From: Pseudoramibacter alactolyticus | GTDB lineage: Bacteria > Bacillota > Clostridia > Eubacteriales > Eubacteriaceae | Length of the DNA stretch: 64,000 nt | Assembly: GCF_050908235.1 (NCBI RefSeq) | Contig: NZ_CP194340.1 | Reading direction: 5' to 3' (one strand) | In this document: positions 17,544-25,607 of the stretch, in pieces | Numbering within the stretch: the stretch's first letter is position 1 | How the letters are laid out: the number at the start of each line of letters is the position of its first letter | The notes under the pieces: generated by a model | Seen by the model: only the letters and a program-made list of their open reading frames with translations | Told to the model about the DNA's origin: nothing | The model's database searches: none | Position numbers and translations under genes: made by a program

Positions 17544-17890
17544 TCAACAACAACTTGGCTACCATCCATCACTTGAAGACCAATGCCCTCCGTGGGAATA
17601 CTCATCAGAAACAAAACCAATACCAATATCGTTACTGTTAAAGCCGATATTGACCTAGGGAGTGGCTCCTATCATGAAAATTACACCTGATATCGCTGCT
17701 CCACTGCCAAAATTTCCCTGACTCAGACATGATATTGTTGGAGAAAAAAATTCAAACTGCATTTTCAAATATAGTTTTTAGTATCAAATTTCGTTTCATT
17801 ATTAGAATTTTATAAAAATCATTGACAATTGTTTTATACGCTCTTTACAATAGTAATAACAAAATACAAATGTCGTCAGGCGGAAAATAT
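17544..17890. other. Non-coding AT-rich stretch at the island boundary
   Basis: No convincing gene. It contains the left boundary of the AT-rich island and, at its right end, the promoter and leader of the SorC-type regulator. No transposase and no target-site repeat could be identified. Confidence 0.5.
17822..17851 (+). promoter_or_regulatory. Sigma-A promoter for the SorC-type regulator and sugar operon
   Basis: TTGACA, 18 bp, TACAAT, 39 bp before the regulator ATG. Confidence 0.75.
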
Positions 17891-18820
17891 ATGAAAACTA
17901 CTAATTTATATATAAAAATTGCTCATTGGTATTATGCCCAAAAAATGACTCAAGAGGAAATTGCAAAAAGATTAAATACAACGCGCCAAAAAATCAATCA
18001 TATAATCAGTTTACTTCCTGAAATGGGAATTGTCAGTATCAGTATTAATCAATTCGACGAAAGCAATGTCGCTTTGGAATCAAAAATTGAAGAAACTTTT
18101 CACATAAAAAGAGCCATCGTTGTGGAAACCTATGGCAAGAAAGATTTTCTTCCCGAATTGGCCGAAAGAGCCAGCAATTATATGGAAGAAACGATAAAGA
18201 AGAATATGACCATTGGTGTTTCTTGGGGCGAAACATTAGCGGCATCTATTTCACGCATGTCGTTTCTCAACCGCCAAAATTGCAAAGTCGTGCAGATGGT
18301 TGGTGCACAAAACATCGACAGTGAAATGATAAAATCGGACGACATCGCCAGATCCCTATCTGAAAAATTAAGTTGTGTGTCTTATATGCTTTACGCGCCA
18401 GTCGTTCTTGAGAAGGAAATGACAAAAGAGTTATTAATGAAAGAACGCGCTATCCGACATACATTCGATATCATCAAGCAGTGTGATGTCGCATTTGTCG
18501 GGATTGGCCAGCTTGATCGCCAGGCCACAATGTATCGAAGAGGCTTGATGACTTTGTCAGATATTCAATCGTTACGTCATGATGGCTTTATTGCTGATTT
18601 ATGTATGAATCCTATTAAATCAAATGGTAGTCATGAAGATTGTAAAATGCGAAAACGGATCATTAGCGCCAATATGGATTTACTCAAAAACATTCCGGAA
18701 GTCGTAGCCATAGCAGGAGGTGAGGATAAAACACCGGCTATTAAAGCCTGTTTGAAGTCTGGTGCTGTTGATACCTTAATCATAGACGACAAAACAGCGG
18801 CTCTGATGATGAACTTATAA
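17891..18820 (+). CDS. SorC/DeoR-type sugar-responsive transcriptional regulator
   Basis: 309-residue regulator of the SorC family. The N-terminal helix-turn-helix (MTQEEIAKRLNTTRQKINH, about residues 20-38) is followed by a sugar-phosphate-binding domain with GVSWGETLA, GIGQLDRQATMYRRG and IAGGEDKTPAI. A phosphorylated intermediate made by the adjacent kinase is the likely effector (inference). The ATG at 17891 was chosen; the in-frame TTG at 17822 lies inside the promoter. AT-rich and cotranscribed with the kinase, dehydrogenase and aldolase downstream. Confidence 0.85.
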   Translation: MKTTNLYIKIAHWYYAQKMTQEEIAKRLNTTRQKINHIISLLPEMGIVSISINQFDESNVALESKIEETFHIKRAIVVETYGKKDFLPELAERASNYMEETIKKNMTIGVSWGETLAASISRMSFLNRQNCKVVQMVGAQNIDSEMIKSDDIARSLSEKLSCVSYMLYAPVVLEKEMTKELLMKERAIRHTFDIIKQCDVAFVGIGQLDRQATMYRRGLMTLSDIQSLRHDGFIADLCMNPIKSNGSHEDCKMRKRIISANMDLLKNIPEVVAIAGGEDKTPAIKACLKSGAVDTLIIDDKTAALMMNL

Positions 18821-18850
18821 ATTTAATTCAAATTATATTGGAGGTACAAA

Positions 18851-20380
18851 ATGAATTATATCATCGGAATTGATGCTGGAACGACCAACGTCAAAGCAGT
18901 TTTATTTGATACCATGGGGCGTGAACTTTCTGTCAAAAATTTAGAAAATGAACCTATCTATATCGGTGACGTTGAAGTCGAACAGAACATGAATCTATTA
19001 TGGGATAAAGTCGCCGTATGCATTAAAAGCCTGATGGAGGATGGACCGGCTAAAAAAGAAGAAATTTTAGGGATTGGTGTAACGGCTCAAGGTGAAGGCA
19101 TTTGGTTGATTGACGAAGCTGGAGAGCCTGTTCAAAATGCGATTTTATGGTGTGATGGTCGCGCAACAAAGGAAGTTGATTACGTTACACAGCAAAACAA
19201 AGAATTAGAAAAAATGATCCACCGCATAACCGGAACACCACCACTTACAGGCACACAATTAATGTTATTGTTGTGGATGAAGCGAGAAAAAAAAGAAGTC
19301 TTAGATCGTGCTGCCCATATGCTTTTCTGCAAAGACTGGGTCAAATACAAACTAACCGGTATCTTAAGCGGAGACTTTAGCGATACAGGAACTTCTCTAA
19401 TGGATTCCCGAAATGGCGTCATCGCAACAGAACTTTTTCAAAGCCTTGGGCTTGAAAAATATATTGACTATATTCCAAAAGTTTACAAGTCTGATGAAAT
19501 CATCGGCGGCGTCACAAAAAAAATGGCTGAATTTTTAGGTTTAAAGGAAGGCACACCTGTTGTTTCCGGTGCAATTGATGTTGTGGCCAGCGCTGTCGGC
19601 ATCGGTGTTCACAATGAAAATGAAGCTTGTGTCGTGCTGGGCACGACCTGTGCCAATGAAATGTTTGTGCCGAAGGAAGCTTGTCACTTTGGAGAAAGCG
19701 GAACCCGTTATGAAAAATACGCTGTGGACGACCTCTTTATGAACTTGATGGCCACAATGAACGGGACTCCGAATATCGATTGGGTTATTCAGGAAATCGC
19801 AATGACCAACGATTTTTCAAAAATAGAGACGCTTATCTCCGATGTTCCTGTTGGAAGCGGCGGTGTGATCTACCATCCCTACATCAGTGCAGCAGGAGAA
19901 AGATCGCCATTTTATAATCCATATGCAAAAGCCAACTTCTTCGGCATCAGCGCCAAAACAGGGCGTGCGGAATTAACACATGCTGTCTATGAAGGGGTTA
20001 CTCTCTCGATCAAAGATTGTTTTGTTCAAGCCAAACTCAATCGCAATTCAAAAATTTATCTTGCAGGAGGCGGTGCAAAAAGTGCAATTTGGGCTCAAAT
20101 GATTTCAGACGCGCTAGGAGTGCAGGTAATTATTTCCGCTGGCAACGAATTAGGGGCAAAAGGGGCAGCCATTATGCTGGGCATCGCTGTTGGAGAATAC
20201 AAAAATTATGTTGACGCATCACGAAAATGTTGTAACGCCGTAAAAATTTATTTGCCTGATCCAGAAAAAACAAAAAAATATGATGCACTCTATGAGATGT
20301 ATAGAGAAATCCGAGAAGCTAATCATTCAATATGGTATCAACGAGAAAAATTTTTAAAAACATTTTCTAAAATTCAATAA
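18851..20380 (+). CDS. FGGY-family carbohydrate kinase
   Basis: 509-residue FGGY kinase that would phosphorylate a keto-sugar or polyol with ATP. The phosphate-1 motif GIDAGTTNVKAVLFD opens the protein, WCDGRA and the GAIDVVASAVG region follow, and the ATP-site motif AGGGAKSAIWAQMISDALG lies near residue 400. The overall pattern resembles L-xylulose/erythritol kinases more than glycerol kinase, but the substrate is not determined. TTGGAGG precedes the ATG. It sits between a SorC-type regulator and a dehydrogenase-aldolase pair, implying an inducible sugar-acid or sugar-alcohol pathway. Confidence 0.88.
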   Translation: MNYIIGIDAGTTNVKAVLFDTMGRELSVKNLENEPIYIGDVEVEQNMNLLWDKVAVCIKSLMEDGPAKKEEILGIGVTAQGEGIWLIDEAGEPVQNAILWCDGRATKEVDYVTQQNKELEKMIHRITGTPPLTGTQLMLLLWMKREKKEVLDRAAHMLFCKDWVKYKLTGILSGDFSDTGTSLMDSRNGVIATELFQSLGLEKYIDYIPKVYKSDEIIGGVTKKMAEFLGLKEGTPVVSGAIDVVASAVGIGVHNENEACVVLGTTCANEMFVPKEACHFGESGTRYEKYAVDDLFMNLMATMNGTPNIDWVIQEIAMTNDFSKIETLISDVPVGSGGVIYHPYISAAGERSPFYNPYAKANFFGISAKTGRAELTHAVYEGVTLSIKDCFVQAKLNRNSKIYLAGGGAKSAIWAQMISDALGVQVIISAGNELGAKGAAIMLGIAVGEYKNYVDASRKCCNAVKIYLPDPEKTKKYDALYEMYREIREANHSIWYQREKFLKTFSKIQ

Positions 20381-20414
20381 CTATTTTGCATCAAAAAAAT
20401 GAGGAGGATAAGAG

Positions 20415-21455
20415 ATGTTAAAAATTTTCTTTACAGCAGAATATGATGAAGAGGCACTCAAGCCATTATATCAAATTGGGGAAATCACAAAAGACGGATG
20501 GGCCGTTGGCAAAGCCAAAATGCTTGAAGATGAATTTACAAAAAAAGCTAAGGATGCTGACGTTATCATTACGAGCTATGATGACGTTACTCGAAAAGTC
20601 ATCGAATCCGCGCCCAATTTAAAGCTCATTGCCGTAACGCGAGCGACACCTGTCAATGTTGACGTCGCGGCTGCCAGCGAAAGAAACATTCCCGTCATTT
20701 ATACACCCGGAAGAAATTCCGATTGTACCGCTGAAATGACAATCGCTCTAATGCTGTCAATTGCCAGAAAAATCCCGATGGCTTACAGTGCTTTAAAATC
20801 TGGAGAATTTACAGCAGATCCCTCGTATAAAAAAGTCACAAAAAAAGGGCTCAAAGAAGATATGGTCTGGGACATGAAACCCGGATCTCCCTATGTGGTC
20901 TTTAAAGGCAAACAACTTAAAGGATCTACTTTAGGGATTGTGGGATACGGCAGCGTTGGGCGCCGTGTCGGCAAAATTGCACGGGCTATCGGCATGCAGC
21001 TCTTAATTTATGATCCCTTTTGCTGCCCAATCGATATCGAAGATATTGGCATTAAAAAAGTTGAAAATCTTGAAGAATTAATGTCTCAATCTGACTTTGT
21101 AACTTGCCATCTCAAAATTACCCCAGAAACAAAAAAAATCATCAACAAAAAGATGATTAACCTGATGAAGCCATCAGCCTATTTTATCAATGCATCCCGT
21201 GGAGCAATCTTGGATGAAGAGGCAATAATTGAAGCGCTCAAAAACCGCAAGATAGCCGGGGCAGCTTTTGATGTCTATGCATCTGAACCCATTACCAGCA
21301 ATCACCCCTATATCACTGATTTAGACAATGTTGTCATTACACCGCATATCGCTGGCGCAACAATGGCTGTTCTTGAAAATCACACGAGACAATTTGTTGA
21401 AGATATTATTCGATTCACCCAGGGCAAAACTTTGTTATATCAATACAATAAATAA
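20415..21455 (+). CDS. D-isomer-specific 2-hydroxyacid dehydrogenase
   Basis: 346-residue NAD-dependent dehydrogenase of the phosphoglycerate-dehydrogenase-like family. The nucleotide motif GIVGYGSVG is at 174-182, and the catalytic Arg262, Glu291 and His311 are all present (NASRG, ASEP, TPHIAGAT). GGAGG precedes the ATG. Its place between a sugar kinase and a class II aldolase suggests that it oxidises or reduces a hydroxy-acid or phosphorylated intermediate rather than serving serine biosynthesis. Confidence 0.88.
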   Translation: MLKIFFTAEYDEEALKPLYQIGEITKDGWAVGKAKMLEDEFTKKAKDADVIITSYDDVTRKVIESAPNLKLIAVTRATPVNVDVAAASERNIPVIYTPGRNSDCTAEMTIALMLSIARKIPMAYSALKSGEFTADPSYKKVTKKGLKEDMVWDMKPGSPYVVFKGKQLKGSTLGIVGYGSVGRRVGKIARAIGMQLLIYDPFCCPIDIEDIGIKKVENLEELMSQSDFVTCHLKITPETKKIINKKMINLMKPSAYFINASRGAILDEEAIIEALKNRKIAGAAFDVYASEPITSNHPYITDLDNVVITPHIAGATMAVLENHTRQFVEDIIRFTQGKTLLYQYNK

Positions 21456-21465
21456 GGAGAAGAAA

Positions 21466-22110
21466 ATGCTTTTAGAAAAAGAAAGAATCGATGTTGTCAA
21501 ATATTGTAAAAAACTGATCACGTCCGGGTTAACAACGGGGACCGGCGGCAATATCAGTATTTTAAATCGTGAAAAACAACTTTATGCGATTAGTCCATCT
21601 GGTATTGACTATTTTGATACGAAACCGGAAGACGTTGTCGTCATCGATTTAGAGGGAAATATCGTTGACGGTATAAGAAAACCGTCCAGTGAACACGTCA
21701 TGCACCGAATTTTCTACACTGATCGGAATGACATTAATGCCGTTGTCCACACCCATTCAACATTCGCAACCGTGTTGGGCACCTTAAATGAAGGGCTTCC
21801 CGCTTCCAGTTATTTGGTTGCATTCGCGGGGAAGGATGTCCGCTGTGGAAAATATGCTTCCTATGGCACGCCCGAATTAGCAAAATATACATTCGACGCT
21901 ATGAAGGATCGTTACGCCGCAATCATGGCAAACCACGGATTAATCGCCGGCGGCGAAGACATCAACGAAGCTTTCAATGTAGCCGACCAAATCGAACAAT
22001 GCTGCAAGGTATATGTTTTGGCACGTGCCATCGGAAAGCCCGTGATTCTTCCTGAAGCCGAAATGGAACGCATGATCGATAAATTCCACAACGTTTACGG
22101 GCAAAAATAA
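21466..22110 (+). CDS. Class II aldolase (L-fuculose-phosphate aldolase-like)
   Basis: Zinc-dependent class II aldolase/adducin-family enzyme, 214 residues, the usual FucA length. Zinc ligands H95 and H97 (VHTHS) and H157 (ANHGL) are present, as is the catalytic acid E76 in KPSSE. It would split a phosphorylated sugar into dihydroxyacetone phosphate and an aldehyde; a 4-epimerase role cannot be excluded. AAGGAGA precedes the ATG at 21466, eleven bp after the dehydrogenase. Confidence 0.87.
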   Translation: MLLEKERIDVVKYCKKLITSGLTTGTGGNISILNREKQLYAISPSGIDYFDTKPEDVVVIDLEGNIVDGIRKPSSEHVMHRIFYTDRNDINAVVHTHSTFATVLGTLNEGLPASSYLVAFAGKDVRCGKYASYGTPELAKYTFDAMKDRYAAIMANHGLIAGGEDINEAFNVADQIEQCCKVYVLARAIGKPVILPEAEMERMIDKFHNVYGQK

Positions 22111-22130
22111 TTTAAGCACCTTTCAAACGC

Positions 22131-22175
22131 AGCTGAAGATCACCTTAGCCGCATCCTCGGGTGCGGCTCTTTGGT
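22131..22175 (-). repeat. Hairpin after the aldolase gene, possible third small-RNA relic
   Basis: On the plus strand AGCCGCA...TGCGGCT forms a terminator-like hairpin after the aldolase. On the minus strand the same sequence keeps short blocks of the AbiF-associated RNA in the same order: AGAGCC, TGCGG, AAGGTG, then CTT. The similarity is short and may be chance. Confidence 0.3.
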
Positions 22176-22176
22176 G

Positions 22177-22213
22177 AGGCGAACCGATCGGGATTGATCG
22201 TGTTCGCCTTTGA
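22177..22213. repeat. 37-bp direct repeat / hairpin, downstream copy
   Basis: Identical over 37 bp to 23244-23280. Each copy folds by itself: AGGCGAAC-CGATC pairs with GATCG-(T)-GTTCGCCT around GGGATT. This copy lies 13 bp beyond the abiF stop and can act as its terminator. Confidence 0.9.
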
Positions 22214-22226
22214 GGTTTATCATTAA

Positions 22227-23111
22227 TTATTTGCTTAAAATTTCGTGCCAATTGTTTGGAAAATCCATAAATGAAGGATTGACCACCTCCTGATATTTTA
22301 TCATCAATTGGCAAATCTGCTCGCATAATAATTTCCATTGTTCCTTTCCATTAAACATTCGTTTGATTATTAAAAGAACCGGAAAAATTTTATTACTCGA
22401 TTTATAGACTTTATACTCACGGTATAATTTAGGCCTTTGTTTGAGCGGCATATTATAAATACGACCATAATGCGCACAGATATTTCGAACTTCTAATAGA
22501 GATAATAGCCAACTTTTTAAATGTTTGGCATCTGTCGAATAATTTTTTGCAACGTTATTTTGATCCTCTATCTTCATAATTGAAAATAAAGCTGTTAAAT
22601 TGCCAAATGAAAACAATTCAACAGCAACCCATATTGGGAAATGGTCTGCATAAACCGAATGATGATGTTTTACAAAAGGGACATTCCGTTGGCGAAAACA
22701 TTCGTGCTTAAACTTATTGATTGTATTATGATAAACACTACTACCATCTTTCAATTTTCGGTCTGAAAAATTTCGAGCTTCCATATACCCTTCAGCCCCA
22801 TATTGAAGCGCCAGACAATTCGAAATCTGTGTTCGCAATTGGATTTCCAATTGTTCAATACTATGAAACAAGAAAGATCGCAATAAACTATCAAAGGCAT
22901 ACAATTGATATAAATGTTTCAATGTAATACCGTCTCTATACTTCTCAGGATCATCCGATTGATACAAACCAATTCCATAAGCACTCAAACGATAATAATT
23001 GATTTTTTTCAGTATTTCAATCGCCTTTGTTCTATTTAAAATGCCTAAATTATGAACCGAAATAAGCCTATCAACTTGTTCTTCGTACGTCAATGCTGGT
23101 TTTAATTTCAT
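22227..23111 (-). CDS. abiF: Abi_2/AbiF-family HEPN abortive-infection protein
   Basis: 294-residue protein of the Abi_2 (AbiD/AbiF-like) family. It opens with the family motif KPALTYEEQVDRL, has the INYYRLSAYG block (about 38-46), the EQLEIQLRTQI helix (about 86-96), and the HEPN ribonuclease motif R209-N-I-C-A-H214. Known AbiF proteins are HEPN toxins controlled by a small RNA and are proposed relatives of Cas13. Here a small hairpin RNA with its own promoter lies immediately upstream. GGGTGA, matching the anti-Shine-Dalgarno, sits between the RNA terminator and the ATG. Strongly AT-rich compared with the chromosome, so probably acquired. Toxicity and RNA control are inferred. Confidence 0.88.
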   Translation of the reverse strand: MKLKPALTYEEQVDRLISVHNLGILNRTKAIEILKKINYYRLSAYGIGLYQSDDPEKYRDGITLKHLYQLYAFDSLLRSFLFHSIEQLEIQLRTQISNCLALQYGAEGYMEARNFSDRKLKDGSSVYHNTINKFKHECFRQRNVPFVKHHHSVYADHFPIWVAVELFSFGNLTALFSIMKIEDQNNVAKNYSTDAKHLKSWLLSLLEVRNICAHYGRIYNMPLKQRPKLYREYKVYKSSNKIFPVLLIIKRMFNGKEQWKLLCEQICQLMIKYQEVVNPSFMDFPNNWHEILSK

Positions 23112-23129
23112 AAAATGTCACCCAAAATG

Positions 23130-23187
23130 AAAAAAGTCCCACCTTGGTCCGCAGTGTACGAATACCTTATGCGTGGTGGGCTCTGTC
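23130..23187 (-). ncRNA. AbiF-associated small structured RNA (putative RNA antitoxin)
   Basis: Starting about 7 nt after a consensus -10, the transcript begins ACAGAGCCC. It folds with outer stem CCCACC/GGTGGG, inner stem CGCA/TGCG and an apical GUA-UUCG-UAC stem-loop, and ends in C plus six U. It finishes 18 nt before the abiF start codon, so readthrough of its terminator would make abiF mRNA. No protein-coding role is likely. The assignment as antitoxin follows from position and from what is known of AbiF systems. Confidence 0.75.
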
Positions 23188-23193
23188 ATATTT

Positions 23194-23222
23194 AATATAC
23201 AGGATATTATGTTATGTGTCAA
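23194..23222 (-). promoter_or_regulatory. Strong sigma-A promoter for the AbiF-associated RNA and abiF
   Basis: TTGACA, 17 bp, TATATT on the minus strand; predicted start near 23187. Confidence 0.82.
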
Positions 23223-23243
23223 CTGGGAAATTTCTATTTCAAA

Positions 23244-23280
23244 AGGCGAACCGATCGGGATTGATCGTGTTCGCCTTTGA
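23244..23280. repeat. 37-bp direct repeat / hairpin, upstream copy
   Basis: Identical to 22177-22213. It lies between the decayed small-RNA copy and the promoter of the intact one. It may serve as a terminator shielding the abiF promoter from the deoC operon. Confidence 0.9.
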
Positions 23281-23291
23281 ATAAGATGTTT

Positions 23292-23343
23292 GAAAGTCTC
23301 ACCTTGGTTCGCAATGCAAAAAACCTGATACATCGGGCTCTGT
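23292..23343 (-). repeat. Decayed second copy of the AbiF-associated RNA
   Basis: Shares ACAGAGCCC at its 5' end and TTGCG-A-ACCAAGGTG-A-GACTTT at its 3' end with the intact RNA. The first strand of the outer stem is changed (CCCGAT instead of CCCACC), so the terminator stem no longer forms, and no comparable promoter is present upstream. Confidence 0.7.
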
Positions 23344-23384
23344 TGGATCCAAGTTTAACAAAACGATTAGCTTTATCGTAAAAA

Positions 23385-24032
23385 TCATTGATCCTTCAAA
23401 AGCCCGATGGCCCGGCTCGTACCAATGCGCTCACATCCGGCATCGACAAAGGCTTCCAGATCCTCGACGGTACTGATCCCGCCAGCCGCCTTCATTTTCA
23501 CTTTGGGACCGATATACTTTTTAAAGAGGTTTATATCTTCGATCGTCGCGCCGGACGGTCCGAATCCCGTGGACGTTTTAATAAAGTCCGCCCCAGCGTT
23601 CGTCACCAATCCACAAACTTTGATCTTTTCTTCTTCCGTCAAATAGCAGGTTTCCACTATCACTTTGAGGATCTTCCCCCGGGTTGCTTCCCGCAGCGCG
23701 GCAATTTCCCGTTCCACAAAATCATAATCACCAGCCTTCATCGCGCCAATATTAATCACCATATCGATTTCTGATGCGCCTTCGCGAATCGCCTCTTTGG
23801 CCTCAAAAACCTTCACCGCTGTCGTGTTATAGCCGTTGGGAAAGCCGATCACCGTGCAGATATTGAGCTCTGGATAGGTTTCGTGCGCTTTTTTGACAAA
23901 GGACGGCGGAATGCACACGGACGCCGTGTGATACTTCAGGGCGTCTTCACAAATGGGAATCATGTCTTCCCAGGTCGAAAACGGTTTGAGCAGAGTGTGG
24001 TCGCATCTGTTGAGAATTGCTTGTTTGTCCAT
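23385..24032 (-). CDS. deoC: Deoxyribose-phosphate aldolase
   Basis: 215-residue class I aldolase that splits 2-deoxyribose-5-phosphate into acetaldehyde and glyceraldehyde-3-phosphate. Catalytic residues are in place: D90 (SEIDMVIN), Schiff-base K152 (FIKTSTGF) and K181 (KAAGG). It is the last gene of an operon that starts with a zinc dehydrogenase and an FGGY kinase, which is not the usual nucleoside-salvage setting for this enzyme. GAGGA precedes the ATG. Confidence 0.93.
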   Translation of the reverse strand: MDKQAILNRCDHTLLKPFSTWEDMIPICEDALKYHTASVCIPPSFVKKAHETYPELNICTVIGFPNGYNTTAVKVFEAKEAIREGASEIDMVINIGAMKAGDYDFVEREIAALREATRGKILKVIVETCYLTEEEKIKVCGLVTNAGADFIKTSTGFGPSGATIEDINLFKKYIGPKVKMKAAGGISTVEDLEAFVDAGCERIGTSRAIGLLKDQ

Positions 24033-24071
24033 ATTTTCCTCGGTTCTATTTCATTTAATTAATCCGGTCAT

Positions 24072-25589
24072 TTATTCGGCCTTTTCATGCATCATGCCCT
24101 TTAAATTGGCATACAATTCCTGATATTTTTTAAATACTTTTTCATATTGTACATAGGCATCCATATCCGGTTCGACCGTATAGGCCATTTGCACCATGCC
24201 GTCTGTCGCTTCATCAAAGCTTTGATAAATCCCGGTTCCAACGGCTGCCACAATACAACAGCCGAGGCCGCCCGCGCTGGGATCCACAGTCACAATAATC
24301 GGTTTGCCGGTGGCATCCGCGATAATCTGCATCCAGGTGGCGTCTTTCGTCACGCCGCCGCATCCGACAATCATATCGATTTTTTCGCCTTGCTGGTCAA
24401 AATTGTCAATGATGTTTTTCGTCCCCAGCGCGACCGATTCAATCAAGGCACGATAAATATGTGCTTTGGTATGACTGAGCGTTAATCCATAGATCACACC
24501 CTTTGCGTTTGGATCTTTATAAGGTGTCCGATTCCCTTGGAAGAAATCAAGCGCGACCAACCCATCGGATCCGGGCGGAATATCCTTGATCATTTCATTA
24601 ACAGCGGCATACGGATTGTCCAGTTTGTCAAAACCCCATTCCTTTAAATACCATTTCACAATGGAGCCGGCCGAAATCTGCCCGCCTTCCAGAATGGCGA
24701 GTCCCGGAACGATTGGATTAATATATGGTCCCCAAATGCCGGAAAGCTCTTTTTGCTCTTTCGAAAAACAAAGCTGTACAAAGCTTGTTCCCATGATCAT
24801 GGCCAGGCGCCCCGGCTTCGAAACCCCCATGCCAAGCATGCCGATATGGGCATCGATGCCGCCTTCCACCACCAACATTTCTGGATTCAAGTCATATTTT
24901 TCCGCAAAATCACGATCAATTTTACCGATGGGCTCACCAACATTTTTAACATCTGTCACCAAAATATCTTCATAATCTTCCAATCCGATTTGTTCAAAAA
25001 AATCCTTTTGCCAGCCGCCGTACCCGTCGACATAATTCCACTTACAAGCCGCCTGACAAATGGATGTGGCCCATTTCCCGCCTGTCAGCTTATAATTCAT
25101 CCAATCCAGCTGCTCGATAATTTTATAAGCCTTAGCATAAACTTCCGGTTTATGGCGTTTAATCCACAACACCTTTGGGATCATCCACTCAACGGATTCT
25201 TCTCCACCACAATATTTTAAACAAGGATGGTGCGTCGCATTGCAGATCTCCATTTCTTCCACCGCACGGGTATCCATCCACATAATTGCATTCTGGAGCG
25301 GCTCACCGTTTACATCAACAGGAATAACTGTCGACGAAGTGGAACAAACTGAAATCCCAACAATGCTATAGCGCACCCCCATCGAAAGATGATCCGTCAC
25401 CTTTTTGACCGCTTCATTAAAACAAGACCACCAGTCCTGCGGCTTTTGTTCGGCTCTGCCCGGTTTTGGATAAACGGTCTGATACGCCTGTTCATTCGCA
25501 GCTACCACATTCCCACTGATATCGGTCACTACAACGCGAACACTCTGTGTTCCCGTATCCACACCCATAAAATATTTTGCTTCGTACAT
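24072..25589 (-). CDS. FGGY-family carbohydrate kinase (pentulokinase-like)
   Basis: 505-residue FGGY kinase. The opening motif is MGVDTGTQSVRVVVTD, with MWMDTRA and VEGGIDAHIGMLGMG in the sugar site region and a glycine-rich CGGVTKDATWMQIIADATG ATP site near residue 400. The pattern fits the ribulokinase/D-ribulose-kinase-like branch, so a keto-sugar or polyol substrate is likely. It is the middle gene of the dehydrogenase-kinase-deoC operon. It differs clearly from the kinase at 18851 and from the truncated one at 16890. Confidence 0.88.
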   Translation of the reverse strand: MYEAKYFMGVDTGTQSVRVVVTDISGNVVAANEQAYQTVYPKPGRAEQKPQDWWSCFNEAVKKVTDHLSMGVRYSIVGISVCSTSSTVIPVDVNGEPLQNAIMWMDTRAVEEMEICNATHHPCLKYCGGEESVEWMIPKVLWIKRHKPEVYAKAYKIIEQLDWMNYKLTGGKWATSICQAACKWNYVDGYGGWQKDFFEQIGLEDYEDILVTDVKNVGEPIGKIDRDFAEKYDLNPEMLVVEGGIDAHIGMLGMGVSKPGRLAMIMGTSFVQLCFSKEQKELSGIWGPYINPIVPGLAILEGGQISAGSIVKWYLKEWGFDKLDNPYAAVNEMIKDIPPGSDGLVALDFFQGNRTPYKDPNAKGVIYGLTLSHTKAHIYRALIESVALGTKNIIDNFDQQGEKIDMIVGCGGVTKDATWMQIIADATGKPIIVTVDPSAGGLGCCIVAAVGTGIYQSFDEATDGMVQMAYTVEPDMDAYVQYEKVFKKYQELYANLKGMMHEKAE

Positions 25590-25607
25590 AATATTCCCCT
25601 CTGTTCT

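Noticed and set aside
17544..17640. Continuation of the truncated FGGY kinase in another frame
   Set aside because: The alternative frame shows no kinase motif and has a different base composition; it is mostly a shadow of the kept fragment.
22123..23333. Two short minus-strand frames (22123-22338 and 23118-23333) that encode the same peptide block
   Set aside because: The shared peptide comes from translating the 37-bp hairpin repeat and RNA elements. There is no coding signal; these are structured non-coding sequences.
22131..23343. CRISPR array
   Set aside because: The repeats are only two or three, too far apart, and frame a gene and its RNA. There are no regular spacers and no cas genes.
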